64,000 nucleotides of DNA, taken from positions 124,001-188,000 of the forward strand of contig NZ_JBDIVF010000001.1 in assembly GCF_039631355.1 (NCBI RefSeq). Reading direction: 5' to 3'. The position numbers were made by a program, and so were the translations under genes. Positions within the stretch are counted from its first letter, which is position 1, and the number at the start of each line of letters is the position of its first letter. Below the pieces are notes generated by a model. The model worked only from the letters and a program-made list of their open reading frames with translations. It searched no databases and was not told the origin of the DNA. The stretch comes from Uliginosibacterium paludis (GTDB lineage Bacteria > Pseudomonadota > Gammaproteobacteria > Burkholderiales > Rhodocyclaceae). Below, in pieces: positions 26,454 through 35,556 of the stretch.

Positions 26454-27536
26454 CTAATCGCGCCCGTGCGCACGCGACCGGATCCAGCCGGCAACCCGCT
26501 CGAGCGCTGCCGGCGCGAAGCTTTCCTCGATCTGCGCGTATTCGGAAACTGCGCCGGTCTGTGCGCTCTGGAAGAGATGGTTGAGCCCGTTCAGGGTTTC
26601 AAGGCTCACGTCGGGATTGCCTGCCCGGCCGAGTGCCGAGCCGATGGCGGCCAGATTGTCGGCCGCGCGAACCTGCAGATCGCGGCTGCCATTGAGCGCT
26701 AGGACCGGGCAGCGTACCCGGCTCAGAAAAACGGCCGGATCGGTCGCCAGGAAATAGCGGTACCAGGGCGAAGCCAGAGTGGCCACTCTCGCACGTGCAG
26801 CCTCCTGAGAGAGGGCGGGCACGGCCTTGCGAAGCTCGGTGGCGAGTCGCGTGGTCAGTGCTTCGGGGTCTTCCTCGCCCTGCATGGCCAGCGCGAGCAG
26901 GCGATCCTGCAGATCCACCATGGCGGCCAGCGCCGGGCCGCTGCTGCCGCCCACGCGGGCCATGTCCTCGACCTGGTTAGAGAGGATGCGCGCGCCGCTC
27001 AGCCCGGGCCCTGCGAGCATCACGACGAAAGCCACCTGATTCGCCGGCTCTGCGGCCAGCATCGCGGCAATCAGGCCGCCCTCGCTGTGCCCGATGACGC
27101 CGACCCGCGCGGGGTCGATCCCTTCGGCCGCGCGCAGGTGCGCCAGGCTGGCCCGTGCATCGCGGGCGAAATCCTCGCTCGTGGCGTGCAGGACGTCACC
27201 GGTCGAGCCACCGGTACCGCGATCATCCACCCGCAGGCTGGCAATGCCATGGCGTGCCAGAAAATCGGCCAGCACGAGAAAGGGCTTGTGCCCGAAAAGT
27301 GTTTCGTCCCGGTCCTGCTGGCCGGAGCCGGTCACCAGCAGCACTGCCGGGAAAGGCCCCTTGCCTTCGGGCAGCACGAGCGTGCCGGTCAGATGCACGC
27401 CCGGATCAGTCGGGCTGTCGTAGGCCAGTTCCTGCGCCTGCCAGGGAAAAGGCGCTTGCGGAGTCTGGGGCCGCAGGGCTGCGGCCCCGGCCACGCCCTG
27501 CATGAGCAGCATCAGCAGCAGGACCAGGCCGCGCAC
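26454..27536 (-). CDS. Secreted alpha/beta hydrolase (dienelactone hydrolase/peptidase-like)
   Basis: 360 aa with a signal peptide (MRGLVLLLMLLMQGVAGAAA). The hydrolase core has VHLTGTLVLPEGKGPFPAVLLVTGSGQQDRDE, the nucleophile elbow GVIGHSEGGL (Ser about 150), an Asp region LNGSRDLQV and a His in LNGLNHLFQ. It resembles the family of periplasmic esterase-like proteins often annotated S9/DLH, with unknown substrate. It lies 5 nt upstream of the stop-to-start junction with the PurM-like gene on the same strand, so it is read after it as a second cistron. Confidence 0.85.
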   Translation of the reverse strand: MRGLVLLLMLLMQGVAGAAALRPQTPQAPFPWQAQELAYDSPTDPGVHLTGTLVLPEGKGPFPAVLLVTGSGQQDRDETLFGHKPFLVLADFLARHGIASLRVDDRGTGGSTGDVLHATSEDFARDARASLAHLRAAEGIDPARVGVIGHSEGGLIAAMLAAEPANQVAFVVMLAGPGLSGARILSNQVEDMARVGGSSGPALAAMVDLQDRLLALAMQGEEDPEALTTRLATELRKAVPALSQEAARARVATLASPWYRYFLATDPAVFLSRVRCPVLALNGSRDLQVRAADNLAAIGSALGRAGNPDVSLETLNGLNHLFQSAQTGAVSEYAQIEESFAPAALERVAGWIRSRAHGRD

Positions 27537-27541
27537 GATGC

Positions 27542-28651
27542 TCAGGCTCTCAGATGCAGTTCGTCGGCCGCGTAGGTCAGATCGAGCGGCTCGATCACCA
27601 CCTGCTTCGGGCCGGCTTCGACGCGGCCGGCAACCCAGGCCTTCACCCCGAGACTGCGGGCAATGCGCGCCACCTCTTCGGCCTGTTCCGCCGCGACATA
27701 GAATGCGAAACCGGCGCCCATGTTGAGGCTGCCATAGGCTTCGCGATCATCGATGCCGGCATGCTCCTGCATGAAGGCCAGCACAGGCGGCACATCCGGC
27801 AGGGTGTGAATGCGGTAGGTGAATGAGCCCGGGTGACGCATGATCTTGCGCCAGCCGTGGCCGGTGATGTTGGCCGAGTAATGCGGCACGATGCCGGCGG
27901 CAAACAGCGCTTCGGTGACCGGCACATAGAGCGTGGTCGGATCCAGCAGGGCTTCGCCGTAGAGGCGGCCATCCGACAATTTCGAGGCATAGCCTTCCGG
28001 CAGGCGCTCGACCAGCTTGCGCGCCAGGCTCACGCCGTTGGCGTGGATGCCGGAGGACGCGAGCAGCACGATGGCGTCGCCATCCTGCATCCTGTCGCCC
28101 AGGGTCAGGCGATCGCGCGAGGGGATGATGCCGACGCTTGACGCGGCCAGATCAATGCGGCCGGCTTCGACCACACCGGCCAGCGCCGGAGTTTCACCGC
28201 CGCCCCAGCTCACCTTGCACACGTCGCAGGCCTTCTGCCAGCCGGTGACGAGATCGACCATGCGCTGCTCGTCGGCAAACCACTCGCTGCCACCGGCGGA
28301 CCAGTAGGCATGAATCGAAAGCGGCGTGGCACCCACGGTGATGAGATCATTCACCGCCATGGCAATGGTGTCCTGCGCGATCGAGTCGTAATGCGTCTTG
28401 CCGGTGATCGGGCGCACGGCGTCAGCCACCAGCGCCTTGGTGCCCAGGCATTCGGTGATCGAAGCGATCAGCACGCCGCCGATATCCATCACATAGGCCG
28501 ACTCGCCGCGCGACCCCGGAATTTCCGATACCCCGTGCGAAGGAAGATTGCCGGCCGTGGCCGAAGCAGCTTTCTGGGCAAGGATCTTGAGCGGATCAAT
28601 CTTGCTGTAATCCACGCCTGCAGCGGTGTAATCGAGAGGGGTCTGGGCCAT
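27542..28651 (-). CDS. Divergent PurM-like protein (AIR synthase-related)
   Basis: 369 aa. It belongs to the PurM/PurL superfamily: AQDTIAMAVNDLITVGATPL, WGGGETPALAGVVEAG, GDAIVLLASSGIHANGVSLARKL and the ITGHGW block align with AIR synthase. It lacks the normal SGTDGVGTKL signature, where ITECLGTKALVAD stands instead. It also opens with DYTAAGVDYSKIDPLKILAQKAA rather than the usual PurM N-terminus. It sits at the position usually taken by purM, divergent from hda. It may do the FGAM-to-AIM step or a related ATP-dependent reaction; the annotation purM is possible but not safe. The start at 28651 has a poor ribosome-binding site; ATG 28669 is an alternative. Confidence 0.7.
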   Translation of the reverse strand: MAQTPLDYTAAGVDYSKIDPLKILAQKAASATAGNLPSHGVSEIPGSRGESAYVMDIGGVLIASITECLGTKALVADAVRPITGKTHYDSIAQDTIAMAVNDLITVGATPLSIHAYWSAGGSEWFADEQRMVDLVTGWQKACDVCKVSWGGGETPALAGVVEAGRIDLAASSVGIIPSRDRLTLGDRMQDGDAIVLLASSGIHANGVSLARKLVERLPEGYASKLSDGRLYGEALLDPTTLYVPVTEALFAAGIVPHYSANITGHGWRKIMRHPGSFTYRIHTLPDVPPVLAFMQEHAGIDDREAYGSLNMGAGFAFYVAAEQAEEVARIARSLGVKAWVAGRVEAGPKQVVIEPLDLTYAADELHLRA

Positions 28652-28788
28652 GAGGAGGAACTCGGTCATTCGGGAAAGGCAGGCATTTTACCCGCTCGCG
28701 CGCTTCCCTGCCCCGCTGCCTGAAGAATCGTGTGTGGCGCGCCAGCCCCGCGCGAGCCACGTCCCGGGCCTGCCCGGCTGCGCGGCTT

Positions 28789-28817
28789 TTGGAGATCCAC
28801 TGCCCGCCCGGTAAAAT
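28789..28817 (+). promoter_or_regulatory. Possible sigma70 promoter for hda
   Basis: TTGGAG (28789-28794), a 17-bp spacer and TAAAAT (28812-28817) lie 71 nt before the hda ATG in the 237-bp divergent gap. On the other strand a second TAAAAT (28690-28685) could be the -10 for the PurM-like gene. I see nothing else in this gap. Confidence 0.4.
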
Positions 28818-28888
28818 CGCGCCCTCGCCCTTCTGCCGGAACGCCCGATGCACCGATCCTCCTGTCACGCCGCTCCCTCGCCCGCGTC

Positions 28889-29575
28889 ATGCAGCAACTG
28901 ACGCTGGACGTGCGCCCGCGCGTGCCGCGGACCCTGGAGAACTTCGTCGCCGGCGACAACGAGGCCCTGCTCCAGGCGCTGCGCCGGCAGATCGCTGCGC
29001 ATGACGGCTCCTGGCTCTATCTCTGGGGAGAAGGCGGCTCCGGCCGCAGTCATCTGCTGGCGGCCGCCGTCACGGCAGCCGCGGCCGCAGGGCGCCCGGC
29101 ACGCCTGCTGGCCGCGCGGGAAGCGGGCTCGCTGGAGATCGCCCCGGACGAACTCGTGGCGCTGGACGACGTCGATCAGCTGGACGAAGCCGGCCAGGCC
29201 CTGCTCTTCCGTGCCCTGATCCGCGCCCGCGAAACCCGCGGCACCCTGATCCTGGCCGGCAACGCGCCGCCCCGGCAACTGCACTTGCGTGAAGACGTGC
29301 GCACGCGCATCGGGCAGGCACTGATTTTCGAGATCCGCCCGCTCGATGACGATGCCAAGGGCGCGCTGCTGATCCAGCATGCGATGGCGCGCGGCATCCT
29401 GCTCGACGCCGACATCGTCGAATACCTGCTGCGGCACGGCCGTCGTGATGCACGCTGGCTCATGGGCGTGCTCGACGCACTCGACGACGCTTCGTTCATC
29501 CAGGCCCGCCCGGTCACACTGCCGCTGTTGCGCGAAGTGCTGCGCGAAGACTTCGAACCTGAACTACCTTTCTGA
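28889..29575 (+). CDS. hda: DnaA regulatory inactivator Hda
   Basis: 228 aa from MQQLTLDVRPRVPRTLENFV. Hda is a short AAA+ DnaA-like protein that, with the DNA-loaded beta clamp, turns DnaA-ATP into DnaA-ADP after initiation. The N-terminal QLTLDV is the expected clamp-binding motif. The P-loop is GEGGSGRSH with Arg where Walker A normally has Lys, usual in Hda. ELVALDDVDQLDE is Walker B-like, and the C-terminal region contains ARWLMGVLDALDDAS. The start is chosen for the clamp motif; an upstream extension is low-complexity. Confidence 0.92.
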   Translation: MQQLTLDVRPRVPRTLENFVAGDNEALLQALRRQIAAHDGSWLYLWGEGGSGRSHLLAAAVTAAAAAGRPARLLAAREAGSLEIAPDELVALDDVDQLDEAGQALLFRALIRARETRGTLILAGNAPPRQLHLREDVRTRIGQALIFEIRPLDDDAKGALLIQHAMARGILLDADIVEYLLRHGRRDARWLMGVLDALDDASFIQARPVTLPLLREVLREDFEPELPF

Positions 29576-29629
29576 GGCTCGCGCCGCCCGCGCCAGCTCG
29601 ATCCGAATCCCTCATCCTCCCGAAAAAAC

Positions 29630-30343
29630 ATGATGAATCTCGCACTCTTCGATCTCGACAACACGCTGCTCGACGGCGATTCCGACCACGCCTGGGGCCA
29701 GTTCCTGTGCGACCAGGGGGTCGTCGATGCCGGAGAATACAAGGCTCGCAACGACGAGTTCTACGCGCACTACAAGGCCGGCACCCTGGACATCAACGCC
29801 TTCCTCGACTTCGTGCTCGCACCGCTCGCCACCCGCTCGCGCGAAGAGCTGCGCGAACTCCATGACCGTTTCATGAACGATGTGGTGTTCAACATGGTCA
29901 ATCCGCTCGGCCAGGCTCTGGTGCGCTGGCACGTCGAACAGGGCGATCTGTGCGCGATCGTCACGGCCACCAATGCCTTCGTGACCGAACCGATCGTGCG
30001 CTACCACTTTCATGTGCCGCACCTGATCGCCACCGTACCCGCCATCGAGAATGGCCGCTTCACCGGCAAGGCCCGCGGCACGCCGTCCTTCCGCGAAGGC
30101 AAGATCGAACGGGTGAGTGCCTGGCTGGAATCGATGGCGATGGACTTTTCCAGCTTCGAGAAGACCTGGTTCTACAGCGACTCGGCCAACGACATTCCGC
30201 TGCTGGAAAAGGTAAACAGCCCGGTGGCCGTCGACCCCTGCGTGGCCCTGCGCCTGCGCGCGGAAACGGTAGGCTGGCCGATCATCAGCCTGCGCGACCG
30301 CGATGAGGACGGCGCCGGCAGCGGCATCATCCTCCAGGCCTGA
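29630..30343 (+). CDS. HAD family hydrolase, SerB-like (HAD-IB)
   Basis: 237 aa. Motif I is FDLDNTLLDGDSD (catalytic Asp about residue 8), motif II is in CAIVTATNAFVTEP, a lysine lies in KIERVSAW, and motif III is FYSDSANDIPLLE. The cap region between motif I and II is helical, as in phosphoserine phosphatase-like enzymes. It is a cytoplasmic phosphatase with an undefined substrate. It regularly follows hda in beta-proteobacteria, and does so here by 54 nt. Confidence 0.9.
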   Translation: MMNLALFDLDNTLLDGDSDHAWGQFLCDQGVVDAGEYKARNDEFYAHYKAGTLDINAFLDFVLAPLATRSREELRELHDRFMNDVVFNMVNPLGQALVRWHVEQGDLCAIVTATNAFVTEPIVRYHFHVPHLIATVPAIENGRFTGKARGTPSFREGKIERVSAWLESMAMDFSSFEKTWFYSDSANDIPLLEKVNSPVAVDPCVALRLRAETVGWPIISLRDRDEDGAGSGIILQA

Positions 30344-30408
30344 TCCCGGGCCCGTGCCGGGTCGCCCGCGCGGCCCGGCCCCAAAAAACCTGAAGGAGAC
30401 ACGCATCC

Positions 30409-30792
30409 ATGAATCTCGAGAAGGTCATTTTCGGCTTCTTCATCATCCTGGCCTGCACGCTCAATTTCGGTTTCTTCATCGGTGACATCGACCGGCCCGA
30501 GCTGCATCACGCCAGTGAGCTGTTTGCCGCGATCGTGGTGAATCTGATCGCTACCGTACTGAAGTTCGGCGACCGCACCCAGATCGGCGCGACCCACCTC
30601 GCCACCAGTCTGGCAGCTCTGCTGCAACTGCTGGCCGCGAGCCTGTTCTGGATGTCTCACCTCTACATCGCGCAGAAACCGATGGATGGCGAGACGATCT
30701 CGATCGTGGTCTCGATTTCGGGCGGCGCGCTGCTCGCCAACCTGGTCTCGGTCATCCTGCTGATCGGCGAAACGCTCAAGCAGAGCCGCTGA
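30409..30792 (+). CDS. Small four-helix membrane protein of unknown function (possibly DUF6394)
   Basis: 127 aa with GAAGGAG upstream of the ATG. Four hydrophobic stretches are seen at about residues 5-24, 36-52, 62-82 and 98-120. Between them are FIGDIDRPELHHASELFAAI and VLKFGDRTQIGATHLATSL, with conserved-looking charged residues in loops. I cannot assign a function. It is 10 nt ahead of an ion-channel/RCK protein and is likely its partner. Confidence 0.65.
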   Translation: MNLEKVIFGFFIILACTLNFGFFIGDIDRPELHHASELFAAIVVNLIATVLKFGDRTQIGATHLATSLAALLQLLAASLFWMSHLYIAQKPMDGETISIVVSISGGALLANLVSVILLIGETLKQSR

Positions 30793-30802
30793 GCCAACGC
30801 GG

Positions 30803-32521
30803 ATGGGTGACATCCTCTTCCTTGCGCTGCGCCGGCTGCGCACGCCGCTGATCACGCTGATCCTCGTCTATGCGATTTCGGTAGGCGGGCTGGTGCTGAT
30901 GCCGGGGCTGGATGAACACGGCCAGCCTGCCTCGCTCGGCTTCTTCCACGCCTTCTATGTCATCAGCTACACCGCGACCACGATCGGTTTCGGGGAGCTG
31001 CCGGGCAGCTTCACCGATGCCCAGCGCGCCTGGGTCACGCTCTCGATCTACCTCTCGGTCACCGGCTGGGCCTATGCGGTCGGCAGCATCTTCGCGCTGG
31101 TCCAGGAGCCGGTGTTCCGCAACGCCGTGGCGCGCAGCACCTTCGCAGCGCGGGTACGCCGGCTGGAGGAGCCCTTCTGCGTCATCGCCGGTTACGGCCA
31201 GAGCGGCACCGCGCTTGCCCACGCGCTGGATGAAATCGGCATCCGCAGCGTGATCCTGGAAAGCCGGCCGGAGCGCGCCGCGCGCCCGGATGTGGAAATC
31301 TATCGCGACCCGCCCTGCTGCCTCGCCGCCGACGCCCGCTGGCCCGACCTGCTGATCGACGCCGGCGTGCGCCACCCGCGCTGCCGGGCGCTGATCGTGC
31401 TTGTCTCCGACGATGAAGCGGCGCAAGCGATTGCCATCGGTGCCGCGGCATTGAATCCGGCGCTGCCCATCCTTGCCCGCGTGCACAGCACGCTGGCCGC
31501 CGGCAACCTGGAAGGTTTTGCCAACATCACGGCCATCGATCCCTTCGCGACCTTCGCGACCAATCTGGAGCTCGCACTGGCCGCGCCGGCCGTCCTGTGG
31601 GTCGAGGAATGGCTCACCAGCGTGCCGGAGAGCGTCTGCCCCATCCCGCCGCAGATCCCACGCGGGCACTGGCTGATCCTGGGCTACGGTCGCTTCGGTC
31701 GCTCGGTGGCCCGCGCACTCGAACTCACCGGCTCCACCTGGACCGCTGTGGACGCAAACCCCGCGCTGCCCGACGAAGACAATCTCCAGCACAGCGACAA
31801 CTCGGTCGAAAGCCTGGCCAGCGCGGGCATCGAGCGCGCAGTCGGCATCGTGGCCTGCACCGACCGCGATGCAATGAACCTGGCGCTGGTGACGCGTGCG
31901 CGCAAACTCAAGCCGGGCCTGCATGTGATCATCCGCCAGAATCATGTGGCCGAGCGCAGCCTGATCGAAGCGGCCCGTGCCAACCTCTGCTTCGTGAAAT
32001 CCGAGCTGATGGTGCGCGAATGCCTGCAGTTGCTCGTCGCCCCGCTGCTCAACCGCTTCCTGATGCAGGTTCGTGCCCATGGCGTGAAACTCGCCGAGCA
32101 GATCGCGGTGCGCCTCCTGACCGAACTCGAAGAGCGCGTGCCCTACATCTGGGTGTTCGAGTGTGACGACCGGCAGCCCGGCCTGCGCGACGTGCTGCGC
32201 GGCCACACCGAAGCGCCGCTGCAGCTGGGCGAGCTGATGATCAGCCCGCTTGATCCGACCCGGCCGCTGGCCGCCGTACCGCTCTTCCTGCTGCGGACAG
32301 GGGATGACGGCGAACGGGAATACATGTTGCCCTCCACCGGCATGCCCCTGCAGAACGGTGACCGCATCCTGTTTGCCGGACGCGAGGGGGTCGAACGTCT
32401 GCAGGGGCATTTCAACCTTGATCCGAGTCCGCTTGAATACGTGCGCAGCGGTGTCGAACCTGCCCGCAGCTGGATCTTCCGCAAGCTCGCGGCGCGCCGC
32501 CGCGCGCAGGCCGCCAGATAA
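30803..32521 (+). CDS. K+ channel-like protein with two TrkA-N (RCK) domains
   Basis: 572 aa. A first membrane helix (about 12-32) is followed by a pore region with TATTIGFGELPG, which resembles the K+ filter TxGYG but reads TIGFG, and a second helix (about 78-98). Two NAD-binding RCK/TrkA-N domains follow: CVIAGYGQSGTALAHALDE (about 126) and WLILGYGRFGRSVARALE (about 290). TrkA-C-like parts close the protein. It probably gates ion flow in response to a nucleotide or redox ligand. It is an insertion between the HAD and pcnB genes of the usual block. Confidence 0.85.
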   Translation: MGDILFLALRRLRTPLITLILVYAISVGGLVLMPGLDEHGQPASLGFFHAFYVISYTATTIGFGELPGSFTDAQRAWVTLSIYLSVTGWAYAVGSIFALVQEPVFRNAVARSTFAARVRRLEEPFCVIAGYGQSGTALAHALDEIGIRSVILESRPERAARPDVEIYRDPPCCLAADARWPDLLIDAGVRHPRCRALIVLVSDDEAAQAIAIGAAALNPALPILARVHSTLAAGNLEGFANITAIDPFATFATNLELALAAPAVLWVEEWLTSVPESVCPIPPQIPRGHWLILGYGRFGRSVARALELTGSTWTAVDANPALPDEDNLQHSDNSVESLASAGIERAVGIVACTDRDAMNLALVTRARKLKPGLHVIIRQNHVAERSLIEAARANLCFVKSELMVRECLQLLVAPLLNRFLMQVRAHGVKLAEQIAVRLLTELEERVPYIWVFECDDRQPGLRDVLRGHTEAPLQLGELMISPLDPTRPLAAVPLFLLRTGDDGEREYMLPSTGMPLQNGDRILFAGREGVERLQGHFNLDPSPLEYVRSGVEPARSWIFRKLAARRRAQAAR

Positions 32522-32600
32522 TGCTGCGTTGCCACGTGATAGCGGTATACTCGCGGCTCTCCAAGTTCGCCTGACCGGACAATCGTCCTCAAGCCCAAGC

Positions 32601-33947
32601 ATGATCAGAAAACTGCTGCGCAGGGTATTCAAGTTCAGTCCATCACGGCCAAGGGCCGAGGCAGCAGAGATTCCGCTCGAACTGCATGGCATCCGCCGCG
32701 AAATGGTCTCACCCGCTGCCCGCAAGGTGTGCAGCGTGCTGCAGGAAGCCGGTTTCAAGGCCTATGTGGTGGGGGGCGCCGTGCGCGACCTGATCGCCCG
32801 CATCGACCCCAAGGATTTCGACGTCGCGACCAACGCCACGCCGGAAGATGTGCGCCATCTGTTCCGCCGCTCCCGCATCATCGGCCGCCGCTTCCGCATC
32901 GTGCATGTGATGAGCGGGCCGGAAACCATCGAGGTTTCGACCTTCCGCGCGCTGCACGACGACAACACCGAAACCGACGAGCACGGTCGCGTGCTGCAGG
33001 ACAACGTCTGGGGCACCATCGAGGACGACGCCGCCCGGCGCGATTTCACGGTCAATGCGCTCTACTACGACCCGACCACCGAGGTCGTACTCGACTTCCA
33101 TCACGGCGTCATGGACCTGAAGCAGAAGACCATGCGCGTGATCGGCGACCCCGCCACCCGCTACCGTGAAGATCCGGTCCGCATGCTGCGTGCGGTGCGC
33201 CTCGCGGCCAAGCTGGACCTGATCCTTGATCCGGAAGCACGCAAGCCGATCCGCGAAATGTGCGAGCTGCTGGCCAATGTGCCGGCTGCCCGCCTCTTCG
33301 ACGAGATCATCAAGCTGCTCTCCTCCGGTTACTCGGTGGTGAGCCTCAAGCGACTGCGCGACGAGGGCCTGCACCACGGCCTGCTGCCGCTGCTCGACTC
33401 GATCCTGGCCCAGCCGATGGGTGAGCGTTTCATCTGGCTGGCGCTTGAAAACACCGATGCCCGCGTGCGCGCCGGCAAGCCGATTTCACCCGGCTTCATG
33501 TTTGCCACCCTGCTCTGGCATGAAGTGCTGGCCAACTGGAATGCGCGCAAGGAAGCCGGCGAGCACGCCCAGCCGGCACTGTTTGACGCCATGGACGAAG
33601 TGCTGGCTTCGCAAGCCGAAAAACTCGCCATTACCCGCCGCATTGCGGCAGACATCACCGAAATCTGGGCCCTGCAGCCACGCTTCGAAAAGCGCTCCGG
33701 CAAAGCGCCTTTCCGCCTGCTCGAGCAGCCGCGCTTCCGTGCGGGCTACGACTTCCTCCGGCTGCGTGCCGAGTCTGGCGAGCTCGACATGGAGCTGCCC
33801 GACTGGTGGGATGCCTTCGCCTCAGCCGACACGCCGGAACGCGAAGCTCTGCTCATTTCAGGCAAGAAAGACGCCACGACACGCAAGCGCCGGCCGCGCC
33901 GCCGCAAACCTGCCGGAAGCGCTCCCGAAACCCCCGCTGGAGACTGA
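32601..33947 (+). CDS. pcnB: Poly(A) polymerase I
   Basis: 448 aa from MIRKLLRRVFKFSPSRPR. It is a class II nucleotidyltransferase that adds 3' poly(A) tails and marks RNA for decay. The core has AYVVGGAVRDLIARIDPKDFDVATNATPEDV (GG...DxD), the RRDFTVNALYYD block and TRYREDPVRMLRAVRLAAKLDL. The C-terminus is a basic tail (TTRKRRPRRRKP), usual for PcnB and absent from CCA-adding enzymes. A TATACT (32546-32551) about 50 nt upstream may be a -10. It ends 3 nt before folK. Confidence 0.94.
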   Translation: MIRKLLRRVFKFSPSRPRAEAAEIPLELHGIRREMVSPAARKVCSVLQEAGFKAYVVGGAVRDLIARIDPKDFDVATNATPEDVRHLFRRSRIIGRRFRIVHVMSGPETIEVSTFRALHDDNTETDEHGRVLQDNVWGTIEDDAARRDFTVNALYYDPTTEVVLDFHHGVMDLKQKTMRVIGDPATRYREDPVRMLRAVRLAAKLDLILDPEARKPIREMCELLANVPAARLFDEIIKLLSSGYSVVSLKRLRDEGLHHGLLPLLDSILAQPMGERFIWLALENTDARVRAGKPISPGFMFATLLWHEVLANWNARKEAGEHAQPALFDAMDEVLASQAEKLAITRRIAADITEIWALQPRFEKRSGKAPFRLLEQPRFRAGYDFLRLRAESGELDMELPDWWDAFASADTPEREALLISGKKDATTRKRRPRRRKPAGSAPETPAGD

Positions 33948-33950
33948 GCT

Positions 33951-34442
33951 GTGGCCGTTCTTGCCTGGATCGGACTGGGCGCCAATCTCGGCGACCCGGT
34001 CAAAACCCTCAATGAGGCGTTCGAAGCCATCACGGCGCTGCCGGGCTGCAAGCTGATCGCGCGCTCCAGTCTTTACCGCACCGCGCCCCAGGGGCCGGAT
34101 GTCGATGGCCAGCCGGATTACGTCAACGCGGTCGCTGCGGTCGACACCAAGCTGGCCGCGCCCGAGCTGCTCGAAGCCCTGTTCGGCATCGAGCAGCGGT
34201 TCGGCCGCCAGCGCAGCAAGCGCAATGCCGCACGCACGCTGGATCTCGATCTGCTGCTCTACTCGCACGAAGTGCTCGACATGCCCGGCCTGCATGTGCC
34301 GCACCCGCGCATGCATGAGCGTGCCTTCGTGTTGATTCCGCTCTCCGAGCTGGCACCGGAAGCACACATCCCGGGGCGCGGGCCGGTCATGGAACTGCTC
34401 GACGCCCTGCCCGACCAGCGCATCGAGCGCATCCGCGACTGA
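33951..34442 (+). CDS. folK: 2-amino-4-hydroxy-6-hydroxymethyldihydropteridine pyrophosphokinase
   Basis: 163 aa, GTG start with GGAG 10 nt upstream, 3 nt after pcnB. FolK transfers pyrophosphate from ATP to 6-hydroxymethyl-dihydropterin in folate synthesis. The signature RTLDLDLLLYSHEV and the N-terminal WIGLGANLGDP and RSSLYRTAPQGP are present, followed by VPHPRMHERAFVLIPLSELAP. Length and motifs are normal. Confidence 0.95.
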   Translation: MAVLAWIGLGANLGDPVKTLNEAFEAITALPGCKLIARSSLYRTAPQGPDVDGQPDYVNAVAAVDTKLAAPELLEALFGIEQRFGRQRSKRNAARTLDLDLLLYSHEVLDMPGLHVPHPRMHERAFVLIPLSELAPEAHIPGRGPVMELLDALPDQRIERIRD

Positions 34443-34450
34443 TTTCCGCC

Positions 34451-34792
34451 ATGCCGATCTGGGTCCAGACTGCCGGCCTGCTCATCGCCTCGAACGTCTT
34501 CATGACGTTTGCCTGGTACGGCCACCTCAAGCACCTGGGCAGCAAGCCCTGGTTCGTCGCAGCGCTGATTGCCTGGAGCATCGCGCTGTTCGAATACCTG
34601 CTGCAGGTCCCCGCCAACCGGATCGGTGCGCAGGCCCTCACGCTCGGTCAGCTCAAGATCATGCAGGAAGTGATCACCCTGGCCGTTTTCATCCCCTTTT
34701 CGGTCTGGTACATGAACCAGCCGCTCAAGCTTGATTACCTGTGGGCCGGACTCTGTCTGGCCGGCGCGGTGTATTTCATCTTCCGCAGCTGA
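34451..34792 (+). CDS. DMT family membrane protein (DUF486)
   Basis: 113 aa with four hydrophobic segments. Family marks are FMTFAWYGHLKHL near residue 17, ALFEYLLQVPANRIG (about 44-58) and the TLGQLKIMQEVITLAVF block. It is a small protein of the DMT superfamily with unknown substrate. It lies between folK and the deoxynucleoside kinase gene with short gaps. Confidence 0.88.
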   Translation: MPIWVQTAGLLIASNVFMTFAWYGHLKHLGSKPWFVAALIAWSIALFEYLLQVPANRIGAQALTLGQLKIMQEVITLAVFIPFSVWYMNQPLKLDYLWAGLCLAGAVYFIFRS

Positions 34793-34829
34793 GCACGGCC
34801 ACCCCTCACGCTTCCGGAGAGTCTGGAAC

Positions 34830-35465
34830 ATGATCGAGAAAGCGCAGTACATCGTCGTCGAAGGGCCGATCGGTGCCGGCAAGACCAGCCTGGCCCGACG
34901 GCTCGCCGAGCGTCTCGAGGCCCGGCCGGTCCTCGAGCAACCCGAGCTCAACCCCTTCCTGTCCCGCTTCTATGCCGAACGCGAGCGTTGGGCGCTGGCC
35001 ACTCAGATCGAGTTTCTGTTCCAGCGCGCCGGCCTGCTGCAGGAGGCCGGCAGCCTGCTCGAAAGCGGCCAGCGCGTGGTCAGCGACTTCCTGCTCGAGA
35101 AGGATCCGCTCTTCGCCTCGATGAATCTTTCCGAAGATGAAACCCGGCTCTACGAAAAGCTCTTCACGCAATTGCGGCCGACACCTCGTGCACCGGACCT
35201 GGTCATCTACCTGCAGGCTCAGCCCGAGACGCTGATCGAGCGCGTGCGCCGGCGCGGCATGGACGCCGAACGCCGCATCACCGAAAGCTATCTCGCCACC
35301 GTTTCCGAGCGCTATGCGCGCTTCTTTCATGATTTCACCGCTGCACCGCTGTTCGTGATCAATGCCGAAGTCCTCAATCCGGTCGAGGAAGAGGACGACT
35401 TCGAGCTGATCCTCCAGCGCCTGCAGGCCATGCGCGGTTATCGCGAATATTTCAGCTACGCCTGA
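34830..35465 (+). CDS. Deoxynucleoside kinase
   Basis: 211 aa. Its P-loop is VVEGPIGAGKTSLARRL (about 10-26), with the family blocks VSDFLLEKDPLFASMNL, DLVIYLQAQPETLIERVRRRG and RRITESYLATVSERYARFF. The family salvages deoxynucleosides (dAdo/dGuo types in bacteria), but the substrate is not fixed by sequence. The start at 34830 is chosen for the family N-terminus; a longer in-frame extension overlaps the DUF486 gene. In beta-proteobacteria the gene normally precedes panB, as here. Confidence 0.9.
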   Translation: MIEKAQYIVVEGPIGAGKTSLARRLAERLEARPVLEQPELNPFLSRFYAERERWALATQIEFLFQRAGLLQEAGSLLESGQRVVSDFLLEKDPLFASMNLSEDETRLYEKLFTQLRPTPRAPDLVIYLQAQPETLIERVRRRGMDAERRITESYLATVSERYARFFHDFTAAPLFVINAEVLNPVEEEDDFELILQRLQAMRGYREYFSYA

Positions 35466-35556
35466 CCGCTGCGGCAGCACTAGGGAACCCCGCGACCGCC
35501 GGATTGTCCCTGCAAGACCTGCCCCGGTCACCGATCTCCGCTTCCAGGATTCCGAC

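Noticed and set aside
30776..32758. A 660-codon minus-strand frame under the RCK channel gene
   Set aside because: The plus-strand frame has two complete RCK domains; the antisense product has no recognisable motif and runs through the pcnB start.
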